Source: Chloroflexi bacterium UBA5189 (GTDB taxonomy: Bacteria; Chloroflexota; Limnocylindria; Limnocylindrales; CSP1-4). Taken from it: a stretch of DNA of 52,640 nucleotides. The position numbers and the translations under genes were made by a program. A model generated the notes under the pieces. That model made no database searches. It worked only from the letters and a program-made list of their open reading frames with translations, and had not been told where the DNA came from. Where the stretch lies: assembly GCA_002413045.1 (NCBI GenBank), contig DHWF01000014.1, positions 1-52,640 on the forward strand, in the 5' to 3' direction. Below are positions 25,122 to 33,443 of the stretch, piece by piece. Position 1 is the first letter of the stretch, and every line of letters begins with the position of its first letter.

Positions 25122-25958
25122 TTAGAGCGCTCCCGGGACGCGCGGCTCGGTCGCGCTCGGCTCCGGGGCGTGCGTCGCCTCGAGATCGGCGAGGTGGTCG
25201 GTGGCGTTCAGGAGCCGCAGCCGCGGCCGGCCAGCGCGGATCTCGAGGACCGAGATGCCACACAGCGCGAACGGCAGCATCCAGAACCGCGCCAGCGGCA
25301 GGTCGAGCAGGGCCAGCAGCGCGACCTTGAACACGCCGTCGTGCCCGACCACGATCGACCAGGGCTCGTCCGACGGGACGTCGGCGTAGCCGAGCACCTG
25401 GGACCGTGGTGCCGCAAGCGCCGGCTCGGCGATCGCCAGGCCCGCGAGCAGCTGGCGCAGGGCGGGCCGAACCCGCGCGTCGACGTCGGCAAGTGATTCA
25501 CCGCCCGGCGCCCACGCCGTCAGCGGCTCTCGCCGCCACGCAGCGAGCAGGTCGCCCCAGCGCTCGACGATCTCCTGGCCTGGCAGGCCCTCCCACTCGC
25601 CCTGGCCGATCTCCAGCAGGCCCGCCTCCGGAACCACCGGCACCGGCGCGACGAGCGCCGCGTCGCCCCGACCGCCGCTCACGGCTCGCGCGATGAGGGT
25701 CGCCGTCTCGGCCGTGCGCAGGAGCGGGGAGTGCACGATCGCGTGCGGGGGGCCGGCAGGGAGGGGGAGAGCGGGGCGTCGCGTTCGACGCGCGATGCGC
25801 CGGGCGGTGAGAAGCGCCTGCCGCCGGCCCAGGTCGGTCAGCGGCGAATCAGCCTGGCCCTGGAACCGGCCCTGTGCGACGAGCTCCGACTCGCCGTGGC
25901 GCACGAACGCGACGATGGCATCGAGCCCAGCGGGAATCAGCGGCGATTCGTCGGTCAT
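25122..25958 (-). CDS. Histidine phosphatase superfamily protein, possible phosphoserine phosphatase
   Basis: 278 residues. The phosphoglycerate-mutase fold is shown by FVRHGES with the catalytic His, SPLLRTAETATLIARA, the acid segment LLEIGQGEWEGLPG and the second His in VVGHDGVFKVAL. The ATG at 25958 has GAGG about 10 bases upstream; the frame runs on into serA and is not used. It lies 13 bases after serA in the same operon as an aminotransferase. Metal-independent phosphoserine phosphatases of this superfamily are known (first from Hydrogenobacter thermophilus), and no HAD-type SerB is in the operon, so 3-phosphoserine is the best substrate guess. A general phosphatase remains possible. 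Confidence 0.85.
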   Translation of the reverse strand: MTDESPLIPAGLDAIVAFVRHGESELVAQGRFQGQADSPLTDLGRRQALLTARRIARRTRRPALPLPAGPPHAIVHSPLLRTAETATLIARAVSGGRGDAALVAPVPVVPEAGLLEIGQGEWEGLPGQEIVERWGDLLAAWRREPLTAWAPGGESLADVDARVRPALRQLLAGLAIAEPALAAPRSQVLGYADVPSDEPWSIVVGHDGVFKVALLALLDLPLARFWMLPFALCGISVLEIRAGRPRLRLLNATDHLADLEATHAPEPSATEPRVPGAL

Positions 25959-25971
25959 CGCGGACACCGCC

Positions 25972-27564
25972 TCATCGCGGCGCCCCGAGCCGGATCGTCC
26001 ACAGGTCGTGGACGCCCTCGTCCGCGCGAATCGCGGCTTCGAGGGCCGGTGGCACGTCGTCATCGACCGACAGGATCATCAGGGCATCGGCGCGTGGGGC
26101 CGACCGGGCGAGGTGCATCGCGCTGATGTTCACGTCGGCGGTCCCCAGCAGCTGCCCGATGCGCCCGATCGTGCCGGGCCGGTCGCGGTGGCGGGTGATC
26201 AGCATCAGCTCCGCGACGGCCATGTCGAGCCGGTAGTCGTTCAGGCGGACGAGGCGCATCTCGCCCCCGGCGAGGGTCCCGCCCGCGGTGACCTGGCCGC
26301 CCTTGACCGTCCCGGAGATGGTGATGGCGGCGGGGAAGCCGCCCGCGTCGGTGGTGCGGCGCTCGACGACGCCAATGCCGCGGGCCTTCGCGATGATCGC
26401 CGCGTTGACGAGGTTGACCCGCTCGGTGGTGCCGATCTCGAGCAGGCCGCGCAACGCGGCGGCGGTGAGCGGCGCCGTCTCGGTCCGCGCGAGCTCCCCC
26501 GCGAGCTCCACCGTGAACGTCCCGACGCCGGCACGCGCGAACTGGGCCAGGAACCGTCCGAGCATCTCTGCAAGCGGCAGGTACGGCCCGATCGTCTGCT
26601 CCGCCTCCGGGCTCAGCAGCGGAGCGTTGACCGCGTACTGGGCGGGCCGCCCCGCGAGCACGTCGAGGACCTGCTCGGCGATCTCCTCGGCCACGGCGAC
26701 CTGGGCCTCGGCGGTCGAGGCGCCGAGGTGCGGCGTGAGAACGGTATTGGGCGCATCGAGGAGCGGTGAACCGGTCGGCGGCTCGTGCTCGAAGACGTCG
26801 ATCGCCGCGCCCCCGAGGCGACCCTCGCGCAGCGCCGCGGCAAGCGCCGCCTCGTCGACGATGCCGCCGCGCGCGACGTTGAGAACAACGGCGCCGGGCT
26901 TCATCCGTGCGATCGCGGCCGTGCCGATCAGGCCGGTGGTTGCTCGCGTCAGCGGCACATGCACCGTGATCGCATCCGAGCGCTCGATCAGGGCGTCGAA
27001 GTCGACCAGCTCGACGCCGCGAAGCGCGGCCTGTTCCGGGGTGACGTACGGGTCGCTCCCGAGGAGCGACATGCCGAGCCCGCGCGCCCGCTCCGCGATC
27101 GCCATGCCGATCTTGCCGAGGCCCACGATGCCCAGCGTCCGGCCGCGGAGCTGCACGCCCTGGAGCGGCCCGCGCTTCCACTCGCCGCGCCGGATCGAGG
27201 CGTCCGCCTCCGGGACGTGGCGCGCCAGCGCAAGCAGGAGCGCGATGGTGTGCTCGGCCGCGGCGATCGTGTTCCCGGTCGGCGCGTTGACGACGGTGAT
27301 CCCGGCTCGCGTCGCCGCGTCCAGGTCGACGTTGTCGACGCCCACGCCTGCCCGGCCGATGACCTGCAGGCGCGCGCCGGCCGCGATCAGCGCGGCGTCG
27401 ACCGCGACCTGGCTCCGGACGACGAGGGCCTCGTACTCGCCGACGATCCCGCGGAGCTCCTCGGGGGAGAGGCCGGTCCTGACGTCGACCTCGTGCCGGG
27501 CGCGGAGGGCGGCGATGCCCTCGGGCGCGATCGACTCCGCGACCAGGACCCGCGTCGCTGCCAC
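25972..27564 (-). CDS. serA: D-3-phosphoglycerate dehydrogenase
   Basis: 530 residues, the long bacterial SerA type. It oxidises 3-phosphoglycerate to 3-phosphohydroxypyruvate with NAD. Domains: substrate/NAD-binding core with GRAGVGVDNVDLDAAT, Rossmann LGIVGLGKIGMAIAERA, catalytic Arg (NVARGGIVDE), Glu (DVFEHEPP) and His (TPHLGAST); then the allosteric substrate-binding domain (about 315-455) and a C-terminal ACT domain (ITRHRDRPGTIGRIGQLLG), the usual site of serine feedback. Start: GTG at 27564; a TTG at 27579 that overlaps the aminotransferase stop (TTGA) is the alternative. The much longer open frame upstream is antisense or shifted within the aminotransferase. Confidence 0.95.
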   Translation of the reverse strand: MAATRVLVAESIAPEGIAALRARHEVDVRTGLSPEELRGIVGEYEALVVRSQVAVDAALIAAGARLQVIGRAGVGVDNVDLDAATRAGITVVNAPTGNTIAAAEHTIALLLALARHVPEADASIRRGEWKRGPLQGVQLRGRTLGIVGLGKIGMAIAERARGLGMSLLGSDPYVTPEQAALRGVELVDFDALIERSDAITVHVPLTRATTGLIGTAAIARMKPGAVVLNVARGGIVDEAALAAALREGRLGGAAIDVFEHEPPTGSPLLDAPNTVLTPHLGASTAEAQVAVAEEIAEQVLDVLAGRPAQYAVNAPLLSPEAEQTIGPYLPLAEMLGRFLAQFARAGVGTFTVELAGELARTETAPLTAAALRGLLEIGTTERVNLVNAAIIAKARGIGVVERRTTDAGGFPAAITISGTVKGGQVTAGGTLAGGEMRLVRLNDYRLDMAVAELMLITRHRDRPGTIGRIGQLLGTADVNISAMHLARSAPRADALMILSVDDDVPPALEAAIRADEGVHDLWTIRLGAPR

Positions 27565-27575
27565 GGAGGTGCCGG

Positions 27576-28739
27576 TCAAGCCGGCTGGAGCGCGGCCTCC
27601 GCCGCCGCCCGCTCCGCTGCCGCGACGGCCGCGCCGGGCTGGACCTCGCGCCCGAACGCGATCGAGACCGCCTCGAGCGTCGAAAGCGCGTCGATGATCT
27701 CCTCGACGGTCACCGATCCGAGGTGGCCGACCCGGAAGACCTTGCCCATGAGCCGCGCCTGCCCGCCGGCGACCACGAGGCCGCGCGACTTCAGGTCGCC
27801 ATTGAAGGCTTTCCAGTCGAGGCCGTCGGGGATGTGGGCCGCGGTGACGGTCTTCGAGCGATGGGTCGGCTCGGCGAACAGCTCGAACCCGAGCGCCTCG
27901 AGGCCGGCCTGCGTCGAGGCGGCGCACGCCAGGTGGCGCGCGAACACGCCGGCCATGCCCTCGTCGTTCATCAGCCGGATGCCCTCGTCGACCTGGAACG
28001 CCACCGCGATCGCCGGGGTCCAGGGCGTCTCGCCGTCGACGATCGCGTCGCGGTGCTTGCGCAGGTCGAGGTAGAAGCGCGGCATCCTGGCCGTCTCCAT
28101 GGCGGCCCACGCGCGCGGCGAGGCGGCGACCATCGCCAGCCCAGGCGCCGCCATCCACGCCTTTTGGGACGCCGTCGCGACCACGTCGATCCCCCACGCG
28201 TCCATCTCGAACGGCACCGCGCCGAGCGACGACACCGTGTCGACGAGGATCAGCGCATCCGGCACGGCCGCGTGGACCGCGGCGGCGAGGTCGCCGATCG
28301 GGTTCATGACGCCGGTCGATGTTTCGTTGTGGGTCAGCAGGACGGCCTTGTAGTCGCCGCCGCCGAGCCGCTCGCGGACCTCGTCCGGCGCCGCCGCCAA
28401 GCCCCATTCGGCGGCGACGCGGTCGACCGTCGCGCCGTACGCCTCGGCGATCTTCGCAAACCGGTCGCCGAACGCACCGATCGAGACGGCGAGGACGCGG
28501 TCACCCGGCGAGAGCGTGTTGACGACCGCGGCCTCGAGACCACCGGTGCCGGCGCACGACAGGATCGCGATATCGCTCGAGGTGCCGAAGTACGGCTTCA
28601 TCCCTGCCTGCAGCCGCCCGAGCAGCGCTTTGAACTCGGGGCCGCGGTGGTTGATCATCTGGCGCCCGCCGGCCTCGCGGACGCTCGGCGGGAGCGACGT
28701 AGGGCCGGGGATGCGCAGGTTCGGCTCGGAACGAGTCAA
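27576..28739 (-). CDS. Class V aminotransferase (alanine-glyoxylate / phosphoserine type)
   Basis: 387 residues, PLP-dependent fold I. Visible: NLRIPGPTSLPPSVREA at the N-terminus, LVDTVSSLGAVP with the PLP-ring Asp, and TASQKAWMAAPG with the Schiff-base Lys. The family covers alanine-glyoxylate, serine-pyruvate and some phosphoserine aminotransferases. Its place just before serA suggests it makes 3-phosphoserine. I chose the TTG at 28739 because GGAGG stands exactly 8 bases upstream and the conserved N-terminus begins there; the frame remains open to a TTG at 28808. Confidence 0.88.
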   Translation of the reverse strand: MTRSEPNLRIPGPTSLPPSVREAGGRQMINHRGPEFKALLGRLQAGMKPYFGTSSDIAILSCAGTGGLEAAVVNTLSPGDRVLAVSIGAFGDRFAKIAEAYGATVDRVAAEWGLAAAPDEVRERLGGGDYKAVLLTHNETSTGVMNPIGDLAAAVHAAVPDALILVDTVSSLGAVPFEMDAWGIDVVATASQKAWMAAPGLAMVAASPRAWAAMETARMPRFYLDLRKHRDAIVDGETPWTPAIAVAFQVDEGIRLMNDEGMAGVFARHLACAASTQAGLEALGFELFAEPTHRSKTVTAAHIPDGLDWKAFNGDLKSRGLVVAGGQARLMGKVFRVGHLGSVTVEEIIDALSTLEAVSIAFGREVQPGAAVAAAERAAAEAALQPA

Positions 28740-28816
28740 CGGGAAGGCCTCCAACGGCGTAACAGATGCGTCGGGTGGATGGTCGCATGCCTGCGCGGAC
28801 GCCGCCAATCGACGGG

Positions 28817-28822
28817 TATGCT
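28817..28822 (+). promoter_or_regulatory. Putative -10 box of the cadherin-like surface protein
   Basis: TATGCT, giving a start near 28829 and a short leader containing GAGGAGG (28852-28858). It faces away from the serine operon. Confidence 0.4.
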
Positions 28823-28869
28823 GCGCCGGCGGTCACCGGCCGCCGGGTTCCGAGGAGGGCATCGCGACG

Positions 28870-30255
28870 CTGTACCGGCGGATAGCCACCCTGGCCGTCG
28901 CGCTCGCCCTAAGCGTCGGTCCGGCCGGCGTTAGCGGCGTGCTGGCGGCGGCAGACAAGGCGAACGACGACGCCTACCCCATGAACGGAGACCCGCTCCT
29001 GCTCGAGGACCATGGGCTGACCATCAATGCTCCCGGCGTGCTCGGCAACGACACCGTTGTCACCGGTACCTCCTGCGTCGCCGCGTTCGACACGACCGGG
29101 CTCGCCGGGTCGCTTGGGAGCGATGTCCCCACGGATGGGTCGTTCACGTTCACGCCGACCGCCAACTCGAACGGCCCGACGCAGTTCGGTTACACCCTCG
29201 GGACAGTCAACGGGACCGCGTGCGATGCGACCGCGCAGACGGCGACGGTGACGATCACGGTCACCGCGGTCAACGATCCGCCGACCGCAGTTGCCCTATC
29301 GGATTGCCTGACGGGCTCGGTGAGCGTCCGCGAGAACTCGGGCGCCTATCCGAGCACGAACGCGTGCGTCCAGTTCACCAGCCCTGGTCCGTCGAACGAG
29401 AGCAGTCAATCGCTCGATTCGTGGGACGTCCTGATCGCGAGTACCGTCGGCTTCTCGGTCGGCCCGACGGTCACCAAGACCGGAACCTTCGGGTATCTCC
29501 ACTTCACGCCAGCGCCGGATGACGCTGGCGACGCGACCCTGACGATCCGTGCCCGTGACTCGGGTGGCGTTCTCAACGGCGGCGACGACCTGGGCAACGA
29601 CATCGTCGTGCACATCCACGTCGTTCCGAACAACCCGCCGACCGCGACCGCCGATAGCTTCATCGTGCTGAAAAACACGACGCTCAACGTCCAGGCGCCC
29701 GGCGTCCTGCTCAATGACAGCGACCCGGACGGGGACTCACTGACAGCCGTCAAGGTCACGAACCCGGCGCACGGCGTCGTGACCCTGGCCGACGACGGGT
29801 CCTTCAGCTACACCCCCGCGAATGGGTTCGAGGGCCTCGACGCGTTCTCGTACAAGGCGTCGGACGGCCACCTTATGAGCGCGACCAAGGTCGTGACGCT
29901 CCATGTGACGGCCGTTCCACCGATCCCGACGCCGACGCCGATCCCGACGCCTACGCCCGAGCCGACCGACACGCCGGAGCCGACGCTCACCGAGGCCCCC
30001 ACCGACACCGCCGAGCCGTCACCGACCGCGTTTCCAACCCCGAACCTGCCGACAGCTGCACCTGGGGCGGCCGCGACACCCGCCGCTCCGTCAGCCACGC
30101 CCGCGCCCGGGGCGACTTCGGACTCGAGTGGCGGCGTTCCGCTGCCGGTCGTCCTCGTGCTCGTGCTGCTGGTGTTGCTCCTCGGTTTTGGCGCCGCCGT
30201 CTTCCTGCCGCGCTGGATCAGGGAGCAGTCCGGCGGGCCGCCCGAACCGGAGTAG
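28870..30255 (+). CDS. Surface protein with cadherin-like repeats and C-terminal anchor
   Basis: About 461 residues. A signal peptide (YRRIATLAVALALSVGPAGVSGVLAA) is followed by beta-sandwich repeats of the bacterial cadherin-like type (VNDPPTA; NDSDPDGDSLTAVKV; GSFSYTPANGFEGLDAFSYKASDG), a stalk of Pro-Thr dipeptides (PTPTPIPTPTPEP...), one TM helix (LPVVLVLVLLVLLLGFGAAVFL) and a charged tail. It should stand on the outer face of the membrane. The start is uncertain: no ATG/GTG/TTG lies in frame between the ribosome site GAGGAGG (28852-28858) and the signal peptide. CTG at 28870 gives a normal signal peptide; ACG 28867 and ATC 28861 are also possible. Confidence 0.8.
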   Translation: MYRRIATLAVALALSVGPAGVSGVLAAADKANDDAYPMNGDPLLLEDHGLTINAPGVLGNDTVVTGTSCVAAFDTTGLAGSLGSDVPTDGSFTFTPTANSNGPTQFGYTLGTVNGTACDATAQTATVTITVTAVNDPPTAVALSDCLTGSVSVRENSGAYPSTNACVQFTSPGPSNESSQSLDSWDVLIASTVGFSVGPTVTKTGTFGYLHFTPAPDDAGDATLTIRARDSGGVLNGGDDLGNDIVVHIHVVPNNPPTATADSFIVLKNTTLNVQAPGVLLNDSDPDGDSLTAVKVTNPAHGVVTLADDGSFSYTPANGFEGLDAFSYKASDGHLMSATKVVTLHVTAVPPIPTPTPIPTPTPEPTDTPEPTLTEAPTDTAEPSPTAFPTPNLPTAAPGAAATPAAPSATPAPGATSDSSGGVPLPVVLVLVLLVLLLGFGAAVFLPRWIREQSGGPPEPE

Positions 30256-30267
30256 GGGAGCGGCCGG

Positions 30268-30289
30268 CGCCGGCGACTAGTTGCCGGCG
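30268..30289 (+). terminator. Bidirectional hairpin between convergent genes
   Basis: CGCCGGC (30268-30274) pairs with GCCGGCG (30283-30289) around GACTAGTT. The loop contains the rarA stop codon (30277-30279, minus strand). It lies 12 bases after the cadherin-like gene's stop, so it may end both transcripts. No T-run. Confidence 0.45.
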
Positions 30290-31788
30290 TCGCGCTTCTC
30301 GGTCTCGGCCAGCTTCTTCCGACTTTCCTCGCGCTTCTTGAGGATCTGGCCGCCCGCACCGCGCACCGCTTCCGGACCCGGGATCGCGTTCCGGGGCGTC
30401 TTGCCGGAGGCGTTCGCGGCCGCACGAGCATCGGCCCGGCGGGCCATTCGATCGGCAATCGTCGATTCGTAGCCCTGGTCGGTGGGCAGGTAGTAGCGGC
30501 GGCCGTCGAGCTCGTCGGGCAGGTAGCGCTGCTCGACATCGGCGCCCTCGTAGTCGTGCGGGTAGCGATAGCCGACGCCGATCCCGTGATGCTTCAGGCG
30601 CGGGTTCGCCGCGGTCCGGAGGTGCAGCGGAACGGGGAGTGAGCCGCGCGCCTCGACGTCGCCAACCGCGGCCCAGTACGCGGCTCCTGACCGGTTCGAC
30701 TTCGGCGCCGTCGCGATGTACGTGGTGGCCTGCGCCAGCGCGTATTGCGCCTCCGGCAGGCCGACGTGATCGAGCGCCTGGGCGGCGGCAACGGCGACCT
30801 GGAGGGCTCGCGGGTCGGCGTTCCCGACATCCTCGGAGGCGCTGATGATCAAGCGCCGGACGATGAATCGCGGGTCCTCGCCGGCGGCGACCATGGCCGC
30901 GAGCCAGTACAGGGCCGCGTCGGCGTCGTTGCCGCGCAGGCTCTTGATGAACGCGGAGACCGTGTCGTAGTGGCCGTCGCCAGCGCGGTCGTAGGCGAGG
31001 ATTCGCTGCTGCGCGGCGGCCTCGATGTCCTCGAGCCGTGGCGAGACGCGGCCGGCTTCGTCGCGAACCTGCTCGTCCTCGGCCAGTGCGACGGCGCCCT
31101 CGAGCACGTTGAGAGCCACGCGCGCATCGCCGCCGGAGATCGAGACCAGGTGGGCGAACGCCGCATCGCCGACGGCGACGCCGCCCGTCGGCCCGAGGTC
31201 GCCGGCGAGCCCGCGCTCGGTGTCGTCGATCGCACGCCGCACGACCGCACCGATGTCGTCGTCGGTGAGCGGCTCCAGGCGCCACACGCGGAGTCGCGAA
31301 AGGAGGGCCGAGTTCACCTCGAAGTACGGGTTCTCCGTGGTCGCGCCGATGAGGGTGACCGTGCCGTCCTCGACATGGGGAAGGAGCGCGTCCTGCTGGG
31401 CCTTGTTGAAGCGGTGGATCTCGTCGATGAAGAGCACCGTGCGCTTGCCATTGAGGGTGAGGCGCTCCTGCGCCTCGGCGATTCCGCTCCGGACCTCGGC
31501 GACGCCGGACATGACGGCCGAGAGCGTCGTGAAGTGGGCGCCAATGCCTTCGGCGAGGATGCGAGCGAGGGTCGTCTTGCCGGTCCCAGGCGGGCCCCAC
31601 AGCAGGAGCGACGTGAGGTGGCCGCGAGAGACCGATCGCCGCAGCGGACCTTGCTCGCCAACCAGGTGACCCTGGCCGACAAACTCCTCGAACGACCGCG
31701 GGCGCATGCGAGCCGCGAGCGGCTGGCGGTCAGCCGGCGGTTGGAAGAGGGCTTCCGGACGGGCTCCGGGAACGCGGCGAGACGGCAC
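30277..31788 (-). CDS. rarA: RarA/MgsA, replication-associated recombination ATPase
   Basis: 503 residues. AAA+ clamp-loader-like ATPase that acts at stalled forks. Walker A is LLWGPPGTGKTT (about residues 62-73), Walker B VLFIDEIHRFNKAQQDA, sensor 1 LIGATTENPYFEVN; the C-terminal MgsA tetramerisation domain is clear (SAFIKSLRGNDADAALYWLAAM, YRYPHDYEGADVEQRYLPDEL). A charged Lys/Arg/Glu tail of about 60 residues is added. The GTG at 31788 lies 6 bases after a TAGGAT box, so the mRNA is probably leaderless; no ribosome site is present. Confidence 0.94.
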   Translation of the reverse strand: MPSRRVPGARPEALFQPPADRQPLAARMRPRSFEEFVGQGHLVGEQGPLRRSVSRGHLTSLLLWGPPGTGKTTLARILAEGIGAHFTTLSAVMSGVAEVRSGIAEAQERLTLNGKRTVLFIDEIHRFNKAQQDALLPHVEDGTVTLIGATTENPYFEVNSALLSRLRVWRLEPLTDDDIGAVVRRAIDDTERGLAGDLGPTGGVAVGDAAFAHLVSISGGDARVALNVLEGAVALAEDEQVRDEAGRVSPRLEDIEAAAQQRILAYDRAGDGHYDTVSAFIKSLRGNDADAALYWLAAMVAAGEDPRFIVRRLIISASEDVGNADPRALQVAVAAAQALDHVGLPEAQYALAQATTYIATAPKSNRSGAAYWAAVGDVEARGSLPVPLHLRTAANPRLKHHGIGVGYRYPHDYEGADVEQRYLPDELDGRRYYLPTDQGYESTIADRMARRADARAAANASGKTPRNAIPGPEAVRGAGGQILKKREESRKKLAETEKRDAGN

Positions 31789-31794
31789 GAGGTG

Positions 31795-31800
31795 ATCCTA
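31795..31800 (-). promoter_or_regulatory. rarA: -10 box of rarA (leaderless start)
   Basis: TAGGAT on the minus strand, followed by exactly 6 bases and then the GTG start codon. Canonical spacing puts the first transcribed base on the G of GTG. It sits back to back with the methyltransferase promoter. Confidence 0.55.
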
Positions 31801-31810
31801 GCCGGAAGCG

Positions 31811-31839
31811 TTGTCGCGATGACCGCCGAGCGCTAGGCT
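31811..31839 (+). promoter_or_regulatory. Sigma70-like promoter of the methyltransferase gene (leaderless start)
   Basis: TTGTCG (31811-31816), 17 bases, TAGGCT (31834-31839), then 7 bases and the ATG at 31847. Both boxes and the spacing are good, and transcription would begin at the A of ATG. Confidence 0.65.
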
Positions 31840-31846
31840 CGCCGAA

Positions 31847-32620
31847 ATGATCGAGCGCTCCGGCGTCGTCTCCTCGATCTACCGCAGCGGCAAGGTCTAT
31901 GACCTCCTGTATCCGGGCAGCGCGGCCGGACTGACCTTCTGGTTGGAGCTGGCCCAAACCTACGGCGACCCGATCCTGGAGATCATGTCCGGGACCGGCT
32001 TCAAGGCCATTCCCCTCGCCCAGGCGGGTCACGACGTGACGGGCGTGGAGATGGCCGAGCCGATGCTGGCCGAAGCCCTGCGCAAGAGCCGGGCCGCCGA
32101 CGCGCACGTCACGTGGGTGCGGGGTGACGCGCGGGCCTTCGATCTGGCCCGCCAGTTCAAGCTGATCCTGTTGCCCTCCAATTCCATCTGTCATCTGCTC
32201 ACGCGCCACGACCTGGAGGCGTGCCTCGCCTCGGTCGCGCGCCATCTCCAGCCCGACGGGCGCTTCGCGCTCAACGTCTTCGTGCCCAGCCTGCCGCTGT
32301 TGTTGCAGACGGCGGACGAGGAGCTGCCGTTCGGCGGCTACGCCGACCCCGATTCGGGTGCGCAGGTCGTGATGACCAGCCGTTCCTGGTACGAGGCCGA
32401 CACGCAGATCAAGCACAACCAGCTGTTTCGGCGGGTCGGTGAAGGCCCGATCGAGCCGGATGGGGAGCTGGCGATGCGCATCTACTTCCCGCAGGAGCTC
32501 GATGCGCTCCTCTGGTACAACGGCTTTGCGATCGAGCACAAATACGGCGAGGACCGTCGCCCGTTCGATGGGCAATCGGGGATGCAGTACTTCGTCTTGA
32601 AGCTGCGCGACCGCGTCTAG
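31847..32620 (+). CDS. Class I SAM-dependent methyltransferase
   Basis: 257 residues. The SAM-binding motif I is ILEIMSGTGFKAIPLAQAG with the acidic motif II at VTGVEMAEPML; FKLILLPSNSICHL is the post-III segment. The extra C-terminal beta region (MTSRSWYEADTQIKHNQLFRRVG) is typical of small-molecule methyltransferases, but the substrate is unknown. Codon use is slightly less GC-extreme than its neighbours, which could mean later arrival. Its stop shares the palindrome CTAG with the stop of the convergent SRPBCC gene. Confidence 0.85.
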   Translation: MIERSGVVSSIYRSGKVYDLLYPGSAAGLTFWLELAQTYGDPILEIMSGTGFKAIPLAQAGHDVTGVEMAEPMLAEALRKSRAADAHVTWVRGDARAFDLARQFKLILLPSNSICHLLTRHDLEACLASVARHLQPDGRFALNVFVPSLPLLLQTADEELPFGGYADPDSGAQVVMTSRSWYEADTQIKHNQLFRRVGEGPIEPDGELAMRIYFPQELDALLWYNGFAIEHKYGEDRRPFDGQSGMQYFVLKLRDRV

Positions 32621-33078
32621 GCGGCGAGCATCTTGTCGAGCTTGCTGAGCGCCTCGCCCCAGCCGTTCTCGGTCGGAGCCGCGTAGCCCTCGGGCAGCCA
32701 CTGGCTGATCTCGAGCCGGGTGCGCTCGCCGGGTTCGTCGTAGAACTCCACGCGCATCCGGGTCTCGAACGGCTGGTAGCCCCAGGGCAGCTGTCCGGAG
32801 ATGCGCATCACGCCGTCGAGAAGGCTCCCGTCGACGACCTCCGTCAGGTCGACACGGCCGCGGGTCCAGATCCTTGGATCTTCGGGGAAGAACTCCTTCC
32901 ATTGCAGGTAGCCACCGGACCGCACGTCGAACTCGATGTTCTCGCGCGGCAGCGCGTTGCCGATCGGGCCCCACCACCCGGCGAACTGGTCGGGGTCGGT
33001 GAACGCCTGGTAGACGCGCTCGCGGGGCGCGTTGACGATGCGCGTCAGTGCTAGCTGCGGGGTCGTTGCGGTGGTCAT
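32617..33078 (-). CDS. SRPBCC/AHSA1-like domain protein
   Basis: 153 residues, a single START-like (Bet v 1 fold) AHSA1-type domain: LTRIVNAPRERVYQAFTDPDQFAGWWGP at the start and WLPEGYAAPTENGWGEALSKLDKML at the end. These bind hydrophobic ligands; function is unknown for most. The ATG at 33078 has AGAGGAAGG upstream and overlaps the ArsR stop (ATGA). The ArsR-SRPBCC pair is widespread in Actinobacteria and Chloroflexota. Confidence 0.9.
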   Translation of the reverse strand: MTTATTPQLALTRIVNAPRERVYQAFTDPDQFAGWWGPIGNALPRENIEFDVRSGGYLQWKEFFPEDPRIWTRGRVDLTEVVDGSLLDGVMRISGQLPWGYQPFETRMRVEFYDEPGERTRLEISQWLPEGYAAPTENGWGEALSKLDKMLAA

Positions 33079-33443
33079 GGCCTTCCTCTCTTCGGTTCGG
33101 CTGCGGTGCGTTGCGCGAGATGGTCGTCGAGCCGGTCCAGACGCTCGGTCCAGAGCTGCTCCTGCTGCGCGAGCCACGTCGCCGCGGGGGCGAGCGAGGT
33201 CGGGGAGAGACGGGCGCCGCGCCACCTGCCGTGCTGGCTCCGGGTGATCAGCTTCGCGTGCTCGAGCACCTTCAGGTGCCGCGAGATCGCCGGGAGGCTG
33301 ATCGGGAACGGCGCCGCGAGTTCGGTGACCGTCGCCTCACCGGCGCCGAGGCGTTCGACGATCGCACGGCGGGTGGAGTCCGCGAGCGCCCCGAACAGCA
33401 GGTCGAGGTCTTCGGCGCTTCGCTCGATTGCAACACTTAACAT
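33075..33443 (-). CDS. ArsR/SmtB-family winged-helix repressor
   Basis: 122 residues with the ArsR fold: LDLLFGALADSTRRAIVERLGAGEATVTELAAPFPISLPAISRHLKVLEHAKLITRSQHGRW. No Cys or His pairs are in the usual metal-site positions, so it probably senses something other than a metal. It is coupled to the SRPBCC gene by ATGA. The ATG lies within an inverted repeat just after a -10 box, suggesting autoregulation. Confidence 0.92.
   Translation of the reverse strand: MLSVAIERSAEDLDLLFGALADSTRRAIVERLGAGEATVTELAAPFPISLPAISRHLKVLEHAKLITRSQHGRWRGARLSPTSLAPAATWLAQQEQLWTERLDRLDDHLAQRTAAEPKRGRP

Noticed and set aside
25693..26769. Plus-strand 358-codon frame
   Set aside because: Antisense of the phosphatase and SerA genes; no motif or ribosome site.
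27579..28407. N-terminal extension of SerA to 811 residues
   Set aside because: That part overlaps the aminotransferase in a shifted frame and lacks any family similarity; the serA start is at 27564 or 27579.
31847..32620. Methyltransferase as part of a mobile element
   Set aside because: Slightly lower GC at some codons but no repeats, integrase or att-like sites around it.
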